Shown: positions 35,622 through 44,772 of the stretch, one piece after another
Layout of the letters: every line of letters begins with the position of its first letter
Position numbering within the stretch: the stretch's first letter is position 1
Assembly (NCBI RefSeq): GCF_950066645.1
Contig: NZ_CATMFB010000018.1
Location: 1-64,000 of the forward strand
DNA from: an uncultured Thalassolituus sp.
GTDB taxonomy: Bacteria > Pseudomonadota > Gammaproteobacteria > Pseudomonadales > Oceanobacteraceae
Length of the DNA stretch: 64,000 nucleotides
Direction: 5' to 3'
Notes under the pieces: model-generated
What the model was told of the DNA's origin: nothing
Seen by the model: only the letters and a program-made list of their open reading frames with translations
Database searches by the model: none
Program-made: the position numbers and the translations under genes

Positions 35622-37832
35622 TTAACTTTGCGTGCTGTATCCGTAGTTATCGTAGTAGCCAGCATACGAGCCGCCGTACTTCGCTTCACGCTCTACGTCT
35701 ACCTGATTCAGTACCACGCCAAGGATACGGGCGTTACTGCCACGCAGACGCTCAATACCACCGGCGGCAAGCTTGTCACGGGTGTCGTCCGCTTTGACGA
35801 TATAAACCACACCGTCCGTTACCGTCGACAGGTACAAAGCATCACTCACGGCATGAACCGGCGCCGAGTCGATGATAATACGCTGGTACTGACCGCGAAG
35901 GCTTTCCAGAATCTCACGGAACTTCTTAGAAGCCAGCAACTCGAGTGGATTCGGAGGAATCGGCCCAGCGGACATAACATCAATATTCAGACCTTCAACA
36001 GTCTGAATCGAATCCTGAATCGTATCCGGGTAGGCTACTGCGTTAGAAAGACCCGGCTTACCAGGCTCAAGACCCAGCTTTTTGGCCATGGTCGGACGAC
36101 GCATATCAGCGTCAATCAACAACACTTTCTCCATCTGACCAAACGCTTCCGCGATGTTACAGGCCGTTGTGGTCTTACCCTCGCCCGGCACAGAGGAAGT
36201 GACAAGAATGACCTGAGCAGGATTTTCCAGACCAGTCAGAGTAATACTGGTACGCAGCGTCCGCACAGACTCCGCAAAACCTGTCTGGGTTTCATCCGTA
36301 AATGCGGTTGCAGCGGCTTTTTCTGCCTCCTCCTCAGATTGCTTAGTTGCAACTCTTACGAGAGGAAGTATTCCAAGCATAGGGGCTTTAAGTTTTCTAT
36401 CCACATCATCAGTATTTTTCACAGTAGCGTCCAGATAATCGCGCAAGACCACTACGCCAACACCCAGTCCAAGGCTTGCAGCAAAGGCAAACAAGATAAT
36501 CATTTTTCTGTTTGGCCAAGATGGTGCGACCGGTAACACCGCAGGGTCAACGACACGAGCATTAGCGCTCTGCATATCACCAGTTGCTTTAGTTTCACTC
36601 ATTCGCTCGTAAAACGTGTCGTAAAGCGTACGATTCGTGTTTACCTCTCGCTCAAGTTCTCTGAGGGTAAATTCAACTCGGTTAATATCCCGGGCACTAT
36701 CTTTTGCTGAGGCGAGTGATTGCTCTAAAGCCTGCTCTTTAGAACGAGCTGCGAGGTATTCTGACTCAATCGTCTGCGTTACGCGCCGCATCTGAGTGAG
36801 CATTGACTGTCGCACAGCATCAAGATCTGACTGCGCAGCAATCATTTTAGGGTGCATTGGTCCATAGCGTTTTCCCAGCTCTGATACAGACAACTCAGCT
36901 TGCGTCTCTTGACCTTTAAGAGATGCTACGACGTGGTTGTTCAAAATACTCGGGATTGTCGACAGGTTATCGTAAGAGTAACTTGGAAGCGCCTTTATCT
37001 GTCTGTAAGTACTCTCAAGATCAACTCGCTTCGCTCTGGCTTGCCCAAGTAGTGAGGTAGTATTGTCTATCTCCCTCGATACCATAGTTCCAACACCCGA
37101 AACATCTACGAGATTATTCGATTCTCGAAAAGCCTGTAAGCGAGCTTCAGAGTCATCAAGATTATCTTTTAACTCCGATAACCTCTCTGTTAGCCAACCG
37201 GCTGCTTGCTGTGTCAAACCAATTTTCGCTTCAAGCTGACTCTCGATATAGCCTTCAGCCATTCGGTTCGCTGCTCTACGAGCCAGGCTTGGAGATTCAG
37301 ATGTCACCACAATGTGCACAAGCTGCGTGCCCATCACTGGGCGGATCGCCACAGAAGACCAGAATGTGCCTACTGTCGCATCCATCACATCATTTTCGTC
37401 AAACTCTACGGGACCCGAGAACGCCTCTCTGATAACACGTTTCAAGGAAAACGATTCAAGGTTCTTTGGATGAAGTGGGTTAAACTCTGGTTCATCGATC
37501 AGATTGAGATTCTGAACAACACGCCTCGCGAGCTCTCTTGATTTCAAAACTTCAAACTGCGTAGAGAGATAGTTTCTCGAGCCCATTGGAATACCGTAAA
37601 CTTCCTGAATAGGAATTACATTACTCTCCTGCTCCTCAATCAGGAGTGTCGCAACCGCCTGATACTTTGGCGTGATTGCCATTGCAGCGAAAAAGGCAAG
37701 TGTCGTAACCAATATGGAAAACCCCAAAATTGGCCACATATACCTACGAATTAGATGGACATACCTCGTTAGATCCAGACCTTGAGGAGCACCGCTATCA
37801 AGTCCAAGTCCGTTCTGATTTTGTGGATACAT
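35622..37832 (-). CDS. Wzc/VpsO-type polysaccharide co-polymerase and tyrosine kinase
   Basis: It controls chain length and export of the exopolysaccharide. The 736 residues contain a Wzz domain with TM1 (about 33-53), a long periplasmic coiled coil (about 190-400), TM2 near 445-465 and a cytoplasmic BY-kinase domain. The kinase has Walker A SSVPGEGKTTTACNIAEAF (about 541-559), Walker A' LLIDADMRRPT and Walker B IIIDSAP. A tyrosine cluster (YGGSYAGYYDNYGYS) ends the protein as the autophosphorylation site. It follows the Wza-like gene by 21 bases, in the order of vps-II. Confidence 0.93.
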   Translation of the reverse strand: MYPQNQNGLGLDSGAPQGLDLTRYVHLIRRYMWPILGFSILVTTLAFFAAMAITPKYQAVATLLIEEQESNVIPIQEVYGIPMGSRNYLSTQFEVLKSRELARRVVQNLNLIDEPEFNPLHPKNLESFSLKRVIREAFSGPVEFDENDVMDATVGTFWSSVAIRPVMGTQLVHIVVTSESPSLARRAANRMAEGYIESQLEAKIGLTQQAAGWLTERLSELKDNLDDSEARLQAFRESNNLVDVSGVGTMVSREIDNTTSLLGQARAKRVDLESTYRQIKALPSYSYDNLSTIPSILNNHVVASLKGQETQAELSVSELGKRYGPMHPKMIAAQSDLDAVRQSMLTQMRRVTQTIESEYLAARSKEQALEQSLASAKDSARDINRVEFTLRELEREVNTNRTLYDTFYERMSETKATGDMQSANARVVDPAVLPVAPSWPNRKMIILFAFAASLGLGVGVVVLRDYLDATVKNTDDVDRKLKAPMLGILPLVRVATKQSEEEAEKAAATAFTDETQTGFAESVRTLRTSITLTGLENPAQVILVTSSVPGEGKTTTACNIAEAFGQMEKVLLIDADMRRPTMAKKLGLEPGKPGLSNAVAYPDTIQDSIQTVEGLNIDVMSAGPIPPNPLELLASKKFREILESLRGQYQRIIIDSAPVHAVSDALYLSTVTDGVVYIVKADDTRDKLAAGGIERLRGSNARILGVVLNQVDVEREAKYGGSYAGYYDNYGYSTQS

Positions 37833-37853
37833 GATTTATGACTACCCTTCCCT

Positions 37854-38381
37854 TTAAAAGAAACTCTGTTCAACGGTGACAACATCACCGGGCATGATGT
37901 TATCCTGCAGCTTCACACTTATCCGTGTTGTTTTCCCTTCACTAGGCTGGCTGCGTTCAACAAATATCTTATTTCTGGATGCCCGATCGGTATAACCGCC
38001 CGCAATGGAAATCGCCCGATCGACCGTCAAGCCGGGTTGAAATGAATAACTACCAGGGCGTTTAACTTCTCCATTAACATAAAAAGGTCGATATTCGATC
38101 ATCCCAACAGTCACACTAGGATCAATCAGATACGGACCTTTCAGGCCTGCTACAATTTTCTCTTCAAATTGTTTGACGGTAAGCCCACTAACTGTGAGAT
38201 CCCCAAGGAAAGGATAAGAGATCGAGCCAGATGATCCTATCCGGACGTCGATGCTCAAGTCTGGCTCACCGTACACTGAGATAGATATGAAGTCACCCGC
38301 ACCCAGTTTATAGTTGTCCGCCTCATTGCCCGACACCCCAACACTAAATAACGTTATCAATAACAAAAAAATCGCTTTCAT
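37854..38381 (-). CDS. Short Wza/VpsN-type polysaccharide export protein
   Basis: A 175-residue periplasmic protein with a signal peptide (MKAIFLLLITLFSVGVSG), a Poly_export domain (NYKLGAGDFISISVYGEPDL, ISYPFLGDLTVSGLTVKQFE) and one SLBB domain (FYVNGEVKRPGSYSFQPGLT). It lacks the C-terminal amphipathic helix that builds the Wza pore. It must therefore work with another outer-membrane protein, presumably the beta-barrel encoded just upstream. No lipobox Cys is seen. Confidence 0.9.
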   Translation of the reverse strand: MKAIFLLLITLFSVGVSGNEADNYKLGAGDFISISVYGEPDLSIDVRIGSSGSISYPFLGDLTVSGLTVKQFEEKIVAGLKGPYLIDPSVTVGMIEYRPFYVNGEVKRPGSYSFQPGLTVDRAISIAGGYTDRASRNKIFVERSQPSEGKTTRISVKLQDNIMPGDVVTVEQSFF

Positions 38382-38435
38382 CGTAGATTATCCATCACCA
38401 GTTAAGTTCTTATGGTTAAGCTTTATACACTCTGA

Positions 38436-39638
38436 TCAGATCCCCAAAGCCAGATCCAGAGAATAAATCATGCGATCAAACTCCAAATCATCGTTCGTTG
38501 ATTGCTTTGTGAGATAACTCACCCCAACAGAAATATCCATAGCTCGCGAAGGTGAGTATATTAGCGAGGGACTCAAAGTATATGAGTTATCGGTACGGAC
38601 GACCTTATCGTTAAGATAAAACAGCTGCCTTGAATAGATTGCCTGAATAGAGCTCGCGAAGAATATTGAGTAGGCATGATCCCATGATATGACGGTTGAT
38701 GATGCATTTGAGAATGATCCGGGCCCGGACGTTTCAGCAAAAGCCCGCGAAGTGGTCAAAGCAAAAGTTGAATGTGCCTTGGGGCTCCATTCTGCTTCAA
38801 CCTCCCAACTAAGGGATGTCTGAGCGCTCTGATTAGTGTCGTCAGGCACCCTCTGGGTTGCACCCACAACCGCCCGCCCTGTACTCTTTCCGGAAAAACT
38901 CCAGGAAAACCCGCCGAGAAGTGAGTGCCCACTCGCTTCCTTAGACTGCGCATCGCCAGAGCTACTGATGTAGTCAACTCTTGTCGCACGCCCCTCAACA
39001 ACAATGTCAGCATCCGGGCTCAGATATATCGATGTGCCAACCCCTGCAAGCCAAGAGAAATACTCCCTGTCCGCGGTACCTCTGTCAAAATTATTTATGT
39101 AATTCTTATCTGTAAACCGCCCAAAGGTTGAAAAGCCAAGAAGCGAATTCTCAGCCCCCAACTCAATACTCCCACCAATAGAAGCCGTCCGATGTTTATC
39201 TGGATAAAATACATCCTCAACAGCGACCACACCTTCATCTACACCAGCCCCCCTCGCATCATGTCCCAGCACGTAGGAACCTTCTACTGTCGCCGTCGAC
39301 CTCCGACTCAAGGATACTACTCCCCCTGCAGTTAAAGTCTGGTCAGTGTAATTATCGTTCGCGTTTGTACTGTAGGCCCCTTGTTCCAACACATACATCA
39401 GTTCGTACTCACCCTGCCCCGTATCAAGGGTCATAACGACTTCAGGACTTATACTAGTCACCGTGGCAGATTCCTTTGTGGAATCCGGCTGACTGTATGC
39501 GTTGCTGTCATCCTTGATCCCATAAGTAACCGCGGGAAACACTACGAAACCGCTACCGACTGCGATACCAGCCTGCTCCAAAGCTCCAACATGATTAACG
39601 ACAACCAGAGGGAAGAACAATAAAAAGTGACGCAACAT
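38436..39638 (-). CDS. Outer-membrane beta-barrel protein (VpsM-like)
   Basis: A 400-residue protein with a signal peptide (MLRHFLLFFPLVVVNHVGA) followed by alternating polar and apolar strands typical of a barrel (for example GEYELMYVLEQGAYS, GHSLLGGFSWSFSGKS, SYTLSPSLIYSPSRAMDISVG). It ends SLDLALGI. It most likely provides the outer-membrane exit for the polysaccharide, as proposed for VpsM. I used the ATG before the signal peptide; an upstream GTG overlaps the VanZ gene. Confidence 0.82.
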   Translation of the reverse strand: MLRHFLLFFPLVVVNHVGALEQAGIAVGSGFVVFPAVTYGIKDDSNAYSQPDSTKESATVTSISPEVVMTLDTGQGEYELMYVLEQGAYSTNANDNYTDQTLTAGGVVSLSRRSTATVEGSYVLGHDARGAGVDEGVVAVEDVFYPDKHRTASIGGSIELGAENSLLGFSTFGRFTDKNYINNFDRGTADREYFSWLAGVGTSIYLSPDADIVVEGRATRVDYISSSGDAQSKEASGHSLLGGFSWSFSGKSTGRAVVGATQRVPDDTNQSAQTSLSWEVEAEWSPKAHSTFALTTSRAFAETSGPGSFSNASSTVISWDHAYSIFFASSIQAIYSRQLFYLNDKVVRTDNSYTLSPSLIYSPSRAMDISVGVSYLTKQSTNDDLEFDRMIYSLDLALGI

Positions 39639-39657
39639 ACCAAATACCGAACTGGTC

Positions 39658-40092
39658 TTAATCAAAATCTGTACCACTTAGAAACCGCACTCTTATATTC
39701 CCAATGTTGGTCAAAGTATAGAGGCCAGTGCCTGACAATACACCCGACATACCATAGAAAACATCACGAATGTCGACGGCTCGATTATCTGAGAATAGCT
39801 GCAGGAACTCCTCTACACTGAGAATGACAAGAAGAAGGACTACAATAACGGATATTCTGAGGACCTCATTGCAGTTAACGAAACAGGATTGACTGGCCTT
39901 AAGCGTCAAAACGCTCAGCCCAGCGGAAAAGAAGAAATGCATCCATTTATCGCCCCCCATCAACCGCGCAAGATCTTTCAACTCTGGCTCATAGACGCCC
40001 AGTGACTTACACAAGCTCATCCCTGACAAGAGAGTGCCATAGAACATGAAGGCAAACACCCATACTTTCGGGTGTCTATCAGATGACAACAT
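39658..40092 (-). CDS. VanZ-like membrane protein
   Basis: A 144-residue protein with four predicted membrane helices and the VanZ-type pattern DKWMHFFFSAGLSVLTL then VEEFLQLFSDNRAVDIRDVF. VanZ-like proteins often occur in exopolysaccharide loci; their role there is not known to me. GGAGA lies 6 bases before the ATG. It sits between the priming transferase and the barrel gene, an addition to the plain vpsL-vpsM order. Confidence 0.82.
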   Translation of the reverse strand: MLSSDRHPKVWVFAFMFYGTLLSGMSLCKSLGVYEPELKDLARLMGGDKWMHFFFSAGLSVLTLKASQSCFVNCNEVLRISVIVVLLLVILSVEEFLQLFSDNRAVDIRDVFYGMSGVLSGTGLYTLTNIGNIRVRFLSGTDFD

Positions 40093-40103
40093 TGATTCTC
40101 CAC

Positions 40104-41507
40104 TCAATGTACGTGACTACCCGTGAATCCCTTGAAGAAGGTCAAAAAGACAATCTTGATGTCCATCCAGAGCGACCAGTTGCGAATATAATCCAGATCA
40201 TACTCAACCCGCCCTTCCATTTTGTCGAGTGTATCAGTTTCACCGCGGTAGCCATTGATCTGTGCCCACCCAGTGATGCCAGGCTTCACCTTGTGGCGCA
40301 GCATGTAGTATGGAATCAGCTTCCGATATTCCTCGTTGTGAGCAACAGCATGGGGGCGCGGACCCACCACTGACATACTTCCCTGCAGGACGTTAATAAA
40401 CTGCGGCAGCTCATCGAGTGACGTTTTACGGATAAAGGCACCCAATGGAGTGATACGGGCATCGCCCTTCGTTGCCTGTACCACTTTATCCCCGTTGTCC
40501 ATGGTGGTCATGCTGCGGAATTTCCAGACTTCGATACGGCGACCATCCAGCCCATAGCGGACCTGCTTGAAAATCACTGGTCCGGGAGATGTGATCTTCA
40601 CCAGAGCTGCAATCACTGCCATCGGCAGAGCGATCACCGACAGTACACTTAATGAAAAAACGATGTCGAACATGCGTTTCAGTACGTCATTGATACCAAA
40701 GATCGGCGAATCATAAACACTGAGTGTCTGCATGCTTCCCACTTCACTGAGACGAGCATGCAGCAGGTTGAAGGTAAAGAAGTCAGGGATAAGATGTACC
40801 GACGCAGTAGTGTCACCGCATTTTTCAAGGATCTGCGCAATCCGCTTCTGTGCTTTCAAAGGTAACGCAATGAAAATCACCTGAACTTTGCCTGCCTGCG
40901 TCAGTTCAATCAGTTGATCAATCGTTCCTTCAAGGGTGGCATCAGGAAACTCAGACTTCAGGCGTTCATGACAACGATCATCGTAAAAGCCCTTGAACTG
41001 GTATCCCAGTTCCGGGTTCATCGCGATCTGCTTTTTCATGGCAATAGCAGCATCGTTGATACCAACGATGGCAACCCGCCGGGTGTTATAGCCGCGAACC
41101 CGCACTTCTCTCAGAAACTGACGGAATATGAAGCGCCAGCCAGTGAGAGCAAATAAGGTACCCAACATCCATACCCCCATCACCAGGCGGGAGTAGTCTT
41201 CAGACACTTTGGCAAAGAAAGCCATGACTGTGAGGCAGGCCGAAACGATCACCCATGCGAATGTCGAGGTGGAGAGCATCCTGATAGAGGATGTCGCCCG
41301 CCAGGAGCGGTAGACCTCAAGAGACTCTGCAAACAAAAGAAATAGTACAGAACCGGAGAGGCCCGCAATCAGATAACGAGGGTCTGGCTGAATCCCGAAC
41401 GCTGACAGCGATGCCATCAGAGCGAGAAGAATGACAGCCATATCAATGACGCGATAGACCAGTCCGAAGGTACCTTCGTTTGACCGGATAACTCCCTGTT
41501 TCGTCAT
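40104..41507 (-). CDS. Undecaprenyl-phosphate glucose phosphotransferase (VpsL/WcaJ type)
   Basis: It starts the repeat unit by moving a hexose-1-phosphate to undecaprenyl phosphate in the inner membrane. The 467 residues have four or five N-terminal membrane helices, a CoA-binding-like domain (RRVAIVGINDAAIAMKKQIA) and the bacterial sugar transferase core. That core has the amphipathic helix VLKRMFDIVFSLSVLSVIAL and motifs SPGPVIFKQVRYGLDGR, KTSLDELPQFINVLQGSM and VKPGITGWAQINGYRGETDT. Glucose specificity is the family usual, not shown. It is the first gene of the export operon. Confidence 0.93.
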   Translation of the reverse strand: MTKQGVIRSNEGTFGLVYRVIDMAVILLALMASLSAFGIQPDPRYLIAGLSGSVLFLLFAESLEVYRSWRATSSIRMLSTSTFAWVIVSACLTVMAFFAKVSEDYSRLVMGVWMLGTLFALTGWRFIFRQFLREVRVRGYNTRRVAIVGINDAAIAMKKQIAMNPELGYQFKGFYDDRCHERLKSEFPDATLEGTIDQLIELTQAGKVQVIFIALPLKAQKRIAQILEKCGDTTASVHLIPDFFTFNLLHARLSEVGSMQTLSVYDSPIFGINDVLKRMFDIVFSLSVLSVIALPMAVIAALVKITSPGPVIFKQVRYGLDGRRIEVWKFRSMTTMDNGDKVVQATKGDARITPLGAFIRKTSLDELPQFINVLQGSMSVVGPRPHAVAHNEEYRKLIPYYMLRHKVKPGITGWAQINGYRGETDTLDKMEGRVEYDLDYIRNWSLWMDIKIVFLTFFKGFTGSHVH

Positions 41508-41696
41508 GCAAATCTCCTTTCACAGCGTTGTGCTGTCGATGTGGTGATTATCGTCGGGTGTGCGCAATATGTCCATGCCGGATATGACAGGAAAGCCGGT
41601 AAGTCACTCCTGATTTCATACCAAAGAACCAGATTGTCATCATTGAAAACGCAAGAGTGTTCTCAGAATGTCTAAAGCCGAAAGCAGAATTATGGC

Positions 41697-43094
41697 TCAA
41701 TCTGGTACATAGACACGTGTATCAGGGAACTTATCCTGGAATTTGTGCTTCAAGGCAAGCTTAGCAGTAGAGTCGCCGTGGACAATGCGGATAATGTCCG
41801 GTGGCCGTTTCATTCTCGTGACAAAGCGCACCAGATCTCCCTGATCCGCGTGAGCACTATAGCCCGACAAGGTATGTATGTTCGCCCTGATATCGATCTT
41901 CTGCCGATCAATCAAGACATACCCGCCAGAAGGACCATACTTCTGAATGTCCCGGCCTGGCGTTCCCGCGGCCTGATAGCCGACGAACACGACGTCCGTG
42001 CGGCTATCGGGAAGCAAAGCCTTCAGGTAGTTCATAACTCGGCCACCCGCACACATGCCACTCGCGGCGATTACAATCGCCGGGTGACCGGAGTCCGCAA
42101 GATATCGAACACTTTGCAAGTGCTCGCGATGACTTTCGATGGTTGTGAGTTGCTCGAATGACAGCGGATGCCGGCCACTTCGTGTCTTTCGCCTCGCTTC
42201 CGCATCCCACAATCGCTTAAGAGAGCGATAGTGGCTTGTGAACTGCGCAGCGAGAGGTGAATCAACAATGATGTCCAGCGCCTCCCACCGTAGCGCCTGC
42301 CCCCGATTCACTCTACGATTCTTCATCCGATGGATAATGTCTTCAATCTCATACAGTAGCTCCTGGGTCCGCCCTATTGAGAACGCAGGAATCAGAATGG
42401 TACCGCCGTTTTTCAGACTTCTCTCAATTGCGAGCTGCAGCGCCTTGCGCCTGTGTTTTCTCCCCTCGTGAAGCCTGTCTCCATAGGTACTTTCAATCAC
42501 CAGATCATCACATTGGTACGGCGACTTTGGTGCAGGGAGCAATGGCGAGTAAGGCGCACCTAAATCTCCCGAGAAGATCACCCTTTTTGACTGCCTCAGT
42601 GAAGCGCCCACGGCAAACTCGACATAAGCAGAGCCAAGAATGTGGCCCGCAGGATGAAACTTCGCTTTCACTCCTGCAAGATCACTCAGTTGAAACCACT
42701 GTTTGTAAGGGACGGGGCGCAGACGTTGAGAGAGTAGCTTCAGAAAGGTTTTGATCAGGGCCTCATCGCGGGTCACCCCTACTTTAAGAGCGTCTTCCAG
42801 AACCAGCGGCAACAACTGTGCAGTTGCTTCGGTCGCAAAGATTGGCCCTTTGAACCCGGCAGCGAGCAGATAAGGAATGCGACCAACGTGATCAATATGG
42901 CAGTGCGTCACGACCAGTGCTTCGACATCTTCAATATCAAAATCGATGGGAGACTGTCCCGGCTCGGTCGGAGACGACTCTGCCCCCTGAAACATGCCAC
43001 AATCGACAAGGATGGAGCCGCCTGACTCGAGTGTCAGGCGGTGACAGGAGCCGGTCACGCCGGTGACGGCACCGTGGTGCGATATCTGGTACAT
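41697..43094 (-). CDS. Metallo-beta-lactamase/beta-CASP RNA exonuclease-like protein
   Basis: A 465-residue nuclease of the CPSF73/YSH1 type. The metal site is THCHIDHVGRIPYL (about 60-73), HPAGHILGSAYVEF and FSGDLG. The beta-CASP domain shows IPAFSIGRTQELLYEI (motif A), SGMCAGGRVMNYL and the final metal ligand in SGYSAHADQGDL, then RIVHGD. Such proteins process or degrade RNA. Its presence between export and sugar genes has no obvious pathway reason; it may be an unrelated neighbour. It has its own upstream region holding the 88-bp repeat array. Confidence 0.9.
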   Translation of the reverse strand: MYQISHHGAVTGVTGSCHRLTLESGGSILVDCGMFQGAESSPTEPGQSPIDFDIEDVEALVVTHCHIDHVGRIPYLLAAGFKGPIFATEATAQLLPLVLEDALKVGVTRDEALIKTFLKLLSQRLRPVPYKQWFQLSDLAGVKAKFHPAGHILGSAYVEFAVGASLRQSKRVIFSGDLGAPYSPLLPAPKSPYQCDDLVIESTYGDRLHEGRKHRRKALQLAIERSLKNGGTILIPAFSIGRTQELLYEIEDIIHRMKNRRVNRGQALRWEALDIIVDSPLAAQFTSHYRSLKRLWDAEARRKTRSGRHPLSFEQLTTIESHREHLQSVRYLADSGHPAIVIAASGMCAGGRVMNYLKALLPDSRTDVVFVGYQAAGTPGRDIQKYGPSGGYVLIDRQKIDIRANIHTLSGYSAHADQGDLVRFVTRMKRPPDIIRIVHGDSTAKLALKHKFQDKFPDTRVYVPD

Positions 43095-43122
43095 AAAAAC
43101 CTTCCCTGGTTTTCTTGTTACT

Positions 43123-43472
43123 CTGGATCCCCGCCTTCGCGGGGATGACAGGATATTTCAAGCAGCCTCAGCCGTTTCAAATAGCCTCTGTCATTTCAAG
43201 AAACCTCTGTCATTCCCACGAAAGTGGGAATACATATGCATTCTTACGCTGGATCCCCGCGTTCGCGAGGATGACAGGGCATCGCAAGCAGCCTCTGTCA
43301 TTCCCACGAAAGTGGGAATCTATAAGCATTCTTACGCTGGATCCCCGCGTTCGCAGGGATGACAGGGTATTTCAAGCAGCCTCTGTCATTCCCACGAAAG
43401 TGGGAATCCATATGCATTCTTACGCTGGATCCCCGCCCTCGCGAGGATGACAGGATATTTAAAGCAGCCTCT
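43123..43472. repeat. 88-bp tandem hairpin repeat array
   Basis: Two hairpins alternate. Type A (CTGGATCCCCGC, TTC loop, GCGGGGATGACAG) begins at 43123, 43249, 43337 and 43425. Type B (CTGTCATTCCCAC, GAAA, GTGGGAATC) begins at 43207, 43295 and 43383, exactly 88 bases apart. The stems are 8 bp, with a GAAA loop in B. The first unit is longer and degenerate. It fills the 400-base gap between ugd and the beta-CASP gene, and I see no gene in it. Confidence 0.93.
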
Positions 43473-43494
43473 ACAATCTGATGACGGGGCCGAA

Positions 43495-44661
43495 TCAATC
43501 AGAGCCAAACAGGTCCCGGGTATACACCTTGTCAGCCACGTCGCGGATATCATCCGACAAGCGGTTGGCCACAATGACGTCAGCCTCGGCTTTGAAAGCC
43601 TCAAGGTCATTAATAACGCGGGAATTAAAGAAGTTGTCTTCTTCCAGCACGGGTTCGTAAACCACAACCTCAATACCCTTGGCCTTGATTCGCTTCATAA
43701 TGCCCTGAATAGCAGACGCCCGGAAATTGTCAGAACCTGACTTCATCACCAGACGGTAAATACCTACTACCTTCGGGTTCTTGCGGATCACAGAATCAGC
43801 AACAAAGTCTTTGCGCGTACTGTTGGCATCAACAATCGCCCGGATGATATTACTGGGCACGTCCTCGAAGTTGGCGAGCAACTGTTTGGTATCTTTTGGC
43901 AAACAATACCCTCCGTAACCGAACGACGGGTTGTTGTAGTGATTACCAATTCGGGGGTCGAGACCAACGCCTTCAATAATCTGACGACTGTTCAGTCCGT
44001 GTGTTTCAGCGTATGAGTCCAGCTCGTTAAAGTAAGCCACCCGCATTGCCAGGTAGGTATTCGAAAACAGCTTAACAGCTTCAGCTTCAGTTGAATCCGT
44101 AAACAGTACCGGAACGTCCTCTTTCACTGCGCCTTCAAGCAAGAGATTCGCGAATTCCTGTGCCCGTTCAGACTGCTCTCCGACAATAATCCGGGAAGGA
44201 TAAAGATTGTCATAGAGCGCTTTCCCTTCACGCAGAAATTCTGGCGAAAAGATAACATTGTCGGTGCCCAGCTCTTCTTTTAACCGTGCAGTGTAGCCAA
44301 CCGGAATCGTAGATTTGATGATCATGACCGCATCGGGATTAATCGCTACGACATCCTTCACGACACTTTCGACAGAGCGGGTGTTGAAGTAGTTGGTAAC
44401 AGGGTCATAGTCAGTCGGTGTGGCGATAATGACAAACTTCGCCCCTGCGTATGCTTCTGCTTTGTCCAGTGTCGCCCTGAAATTAATCTCACGGTTAGCG
44501 AGGAAGTCTTCGATTTCAGCATCCACGATCGGAGACTGCTTGTCATTCAGCAAAGCCACTTTCTCTGGGACGATATCTACCGCAATAACTTCGTGGTTCT
44601 GCGCGAGCAGCATAGCGTTAGACAAGCCTACATACCCTGTACCGGCAATCGCAATTTTCAT
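43495..44661 (-). CDS. ugd: UDP-glucose 6-dehydrogenase
   Basis: It oxidises UDP-glucose to UDP-glucuronate. The 388 residues are typical: NAD motif [53 protein letters not shown] and the catalytic Cys near 252 in [17 protein letters not shown] used the ATG that places this motif at the N-terminus. The product feeds glucuronosyl transfer, most likely by the PssD/PssE pair encoded nearby. Confidence 0.95.
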   Translation of the reverse strand: MKIAIAGTGYVGLSNAMLLAQNHEVIAVDIVPEKVALLNDKQSPIVDAEIEDFLANREINFRATLDKAEAYAGAKFVIIATPTDYDPVTNYFNTRSVESVVKDVVAINPDAVMIIKSTIPVGYTARLKEELGTDNVIFSPEFLREGKALYDNLYPSRIIVGEQSERAQEFANLLLEGAVKEDVPVLFTDSTEAEAVKLFSNTYLAMRVAYFNELDSYAETHGLNSRQIIEGVGLDPRIGNHYNNPSFGYGGYCLPKDTKQLLANFEDVPSNIIRAIVDANSTRKDFVADSVIRKNPKVVGIYRLVMKSGSDNFRASAIQGIMKRIKAKGIEVVVYEPVLEEDNFFNSRVINDLEAFKAEADVIVANRLSDDIRDVADKVYTRDLFGSD

Positions 44662-44772
44662 ATCAGTGTTGTTCCCTGAACAATGTGAAAAACAAGTGGA
44701 TGTTACCACTCGAAGGAGTTACCCGCGAGACAGAATAGCCGCTCTGTCTTATCAGCAACATCGCGTTCCTGA

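Noticed and set aside
35628-36536. Long plus-strand open frame opposite the tyrosine-kinase gene
   Set aside because: Antisense shadow of a clearly coding kinase; no motif and no ribosome-binding site.
43123-43472. CRISPR-like regular repeats
   Set aside because: The repeats are hairpins at 88-base spacing, the segments between them are also alike rather than unique spacers, and no cas gene is near.
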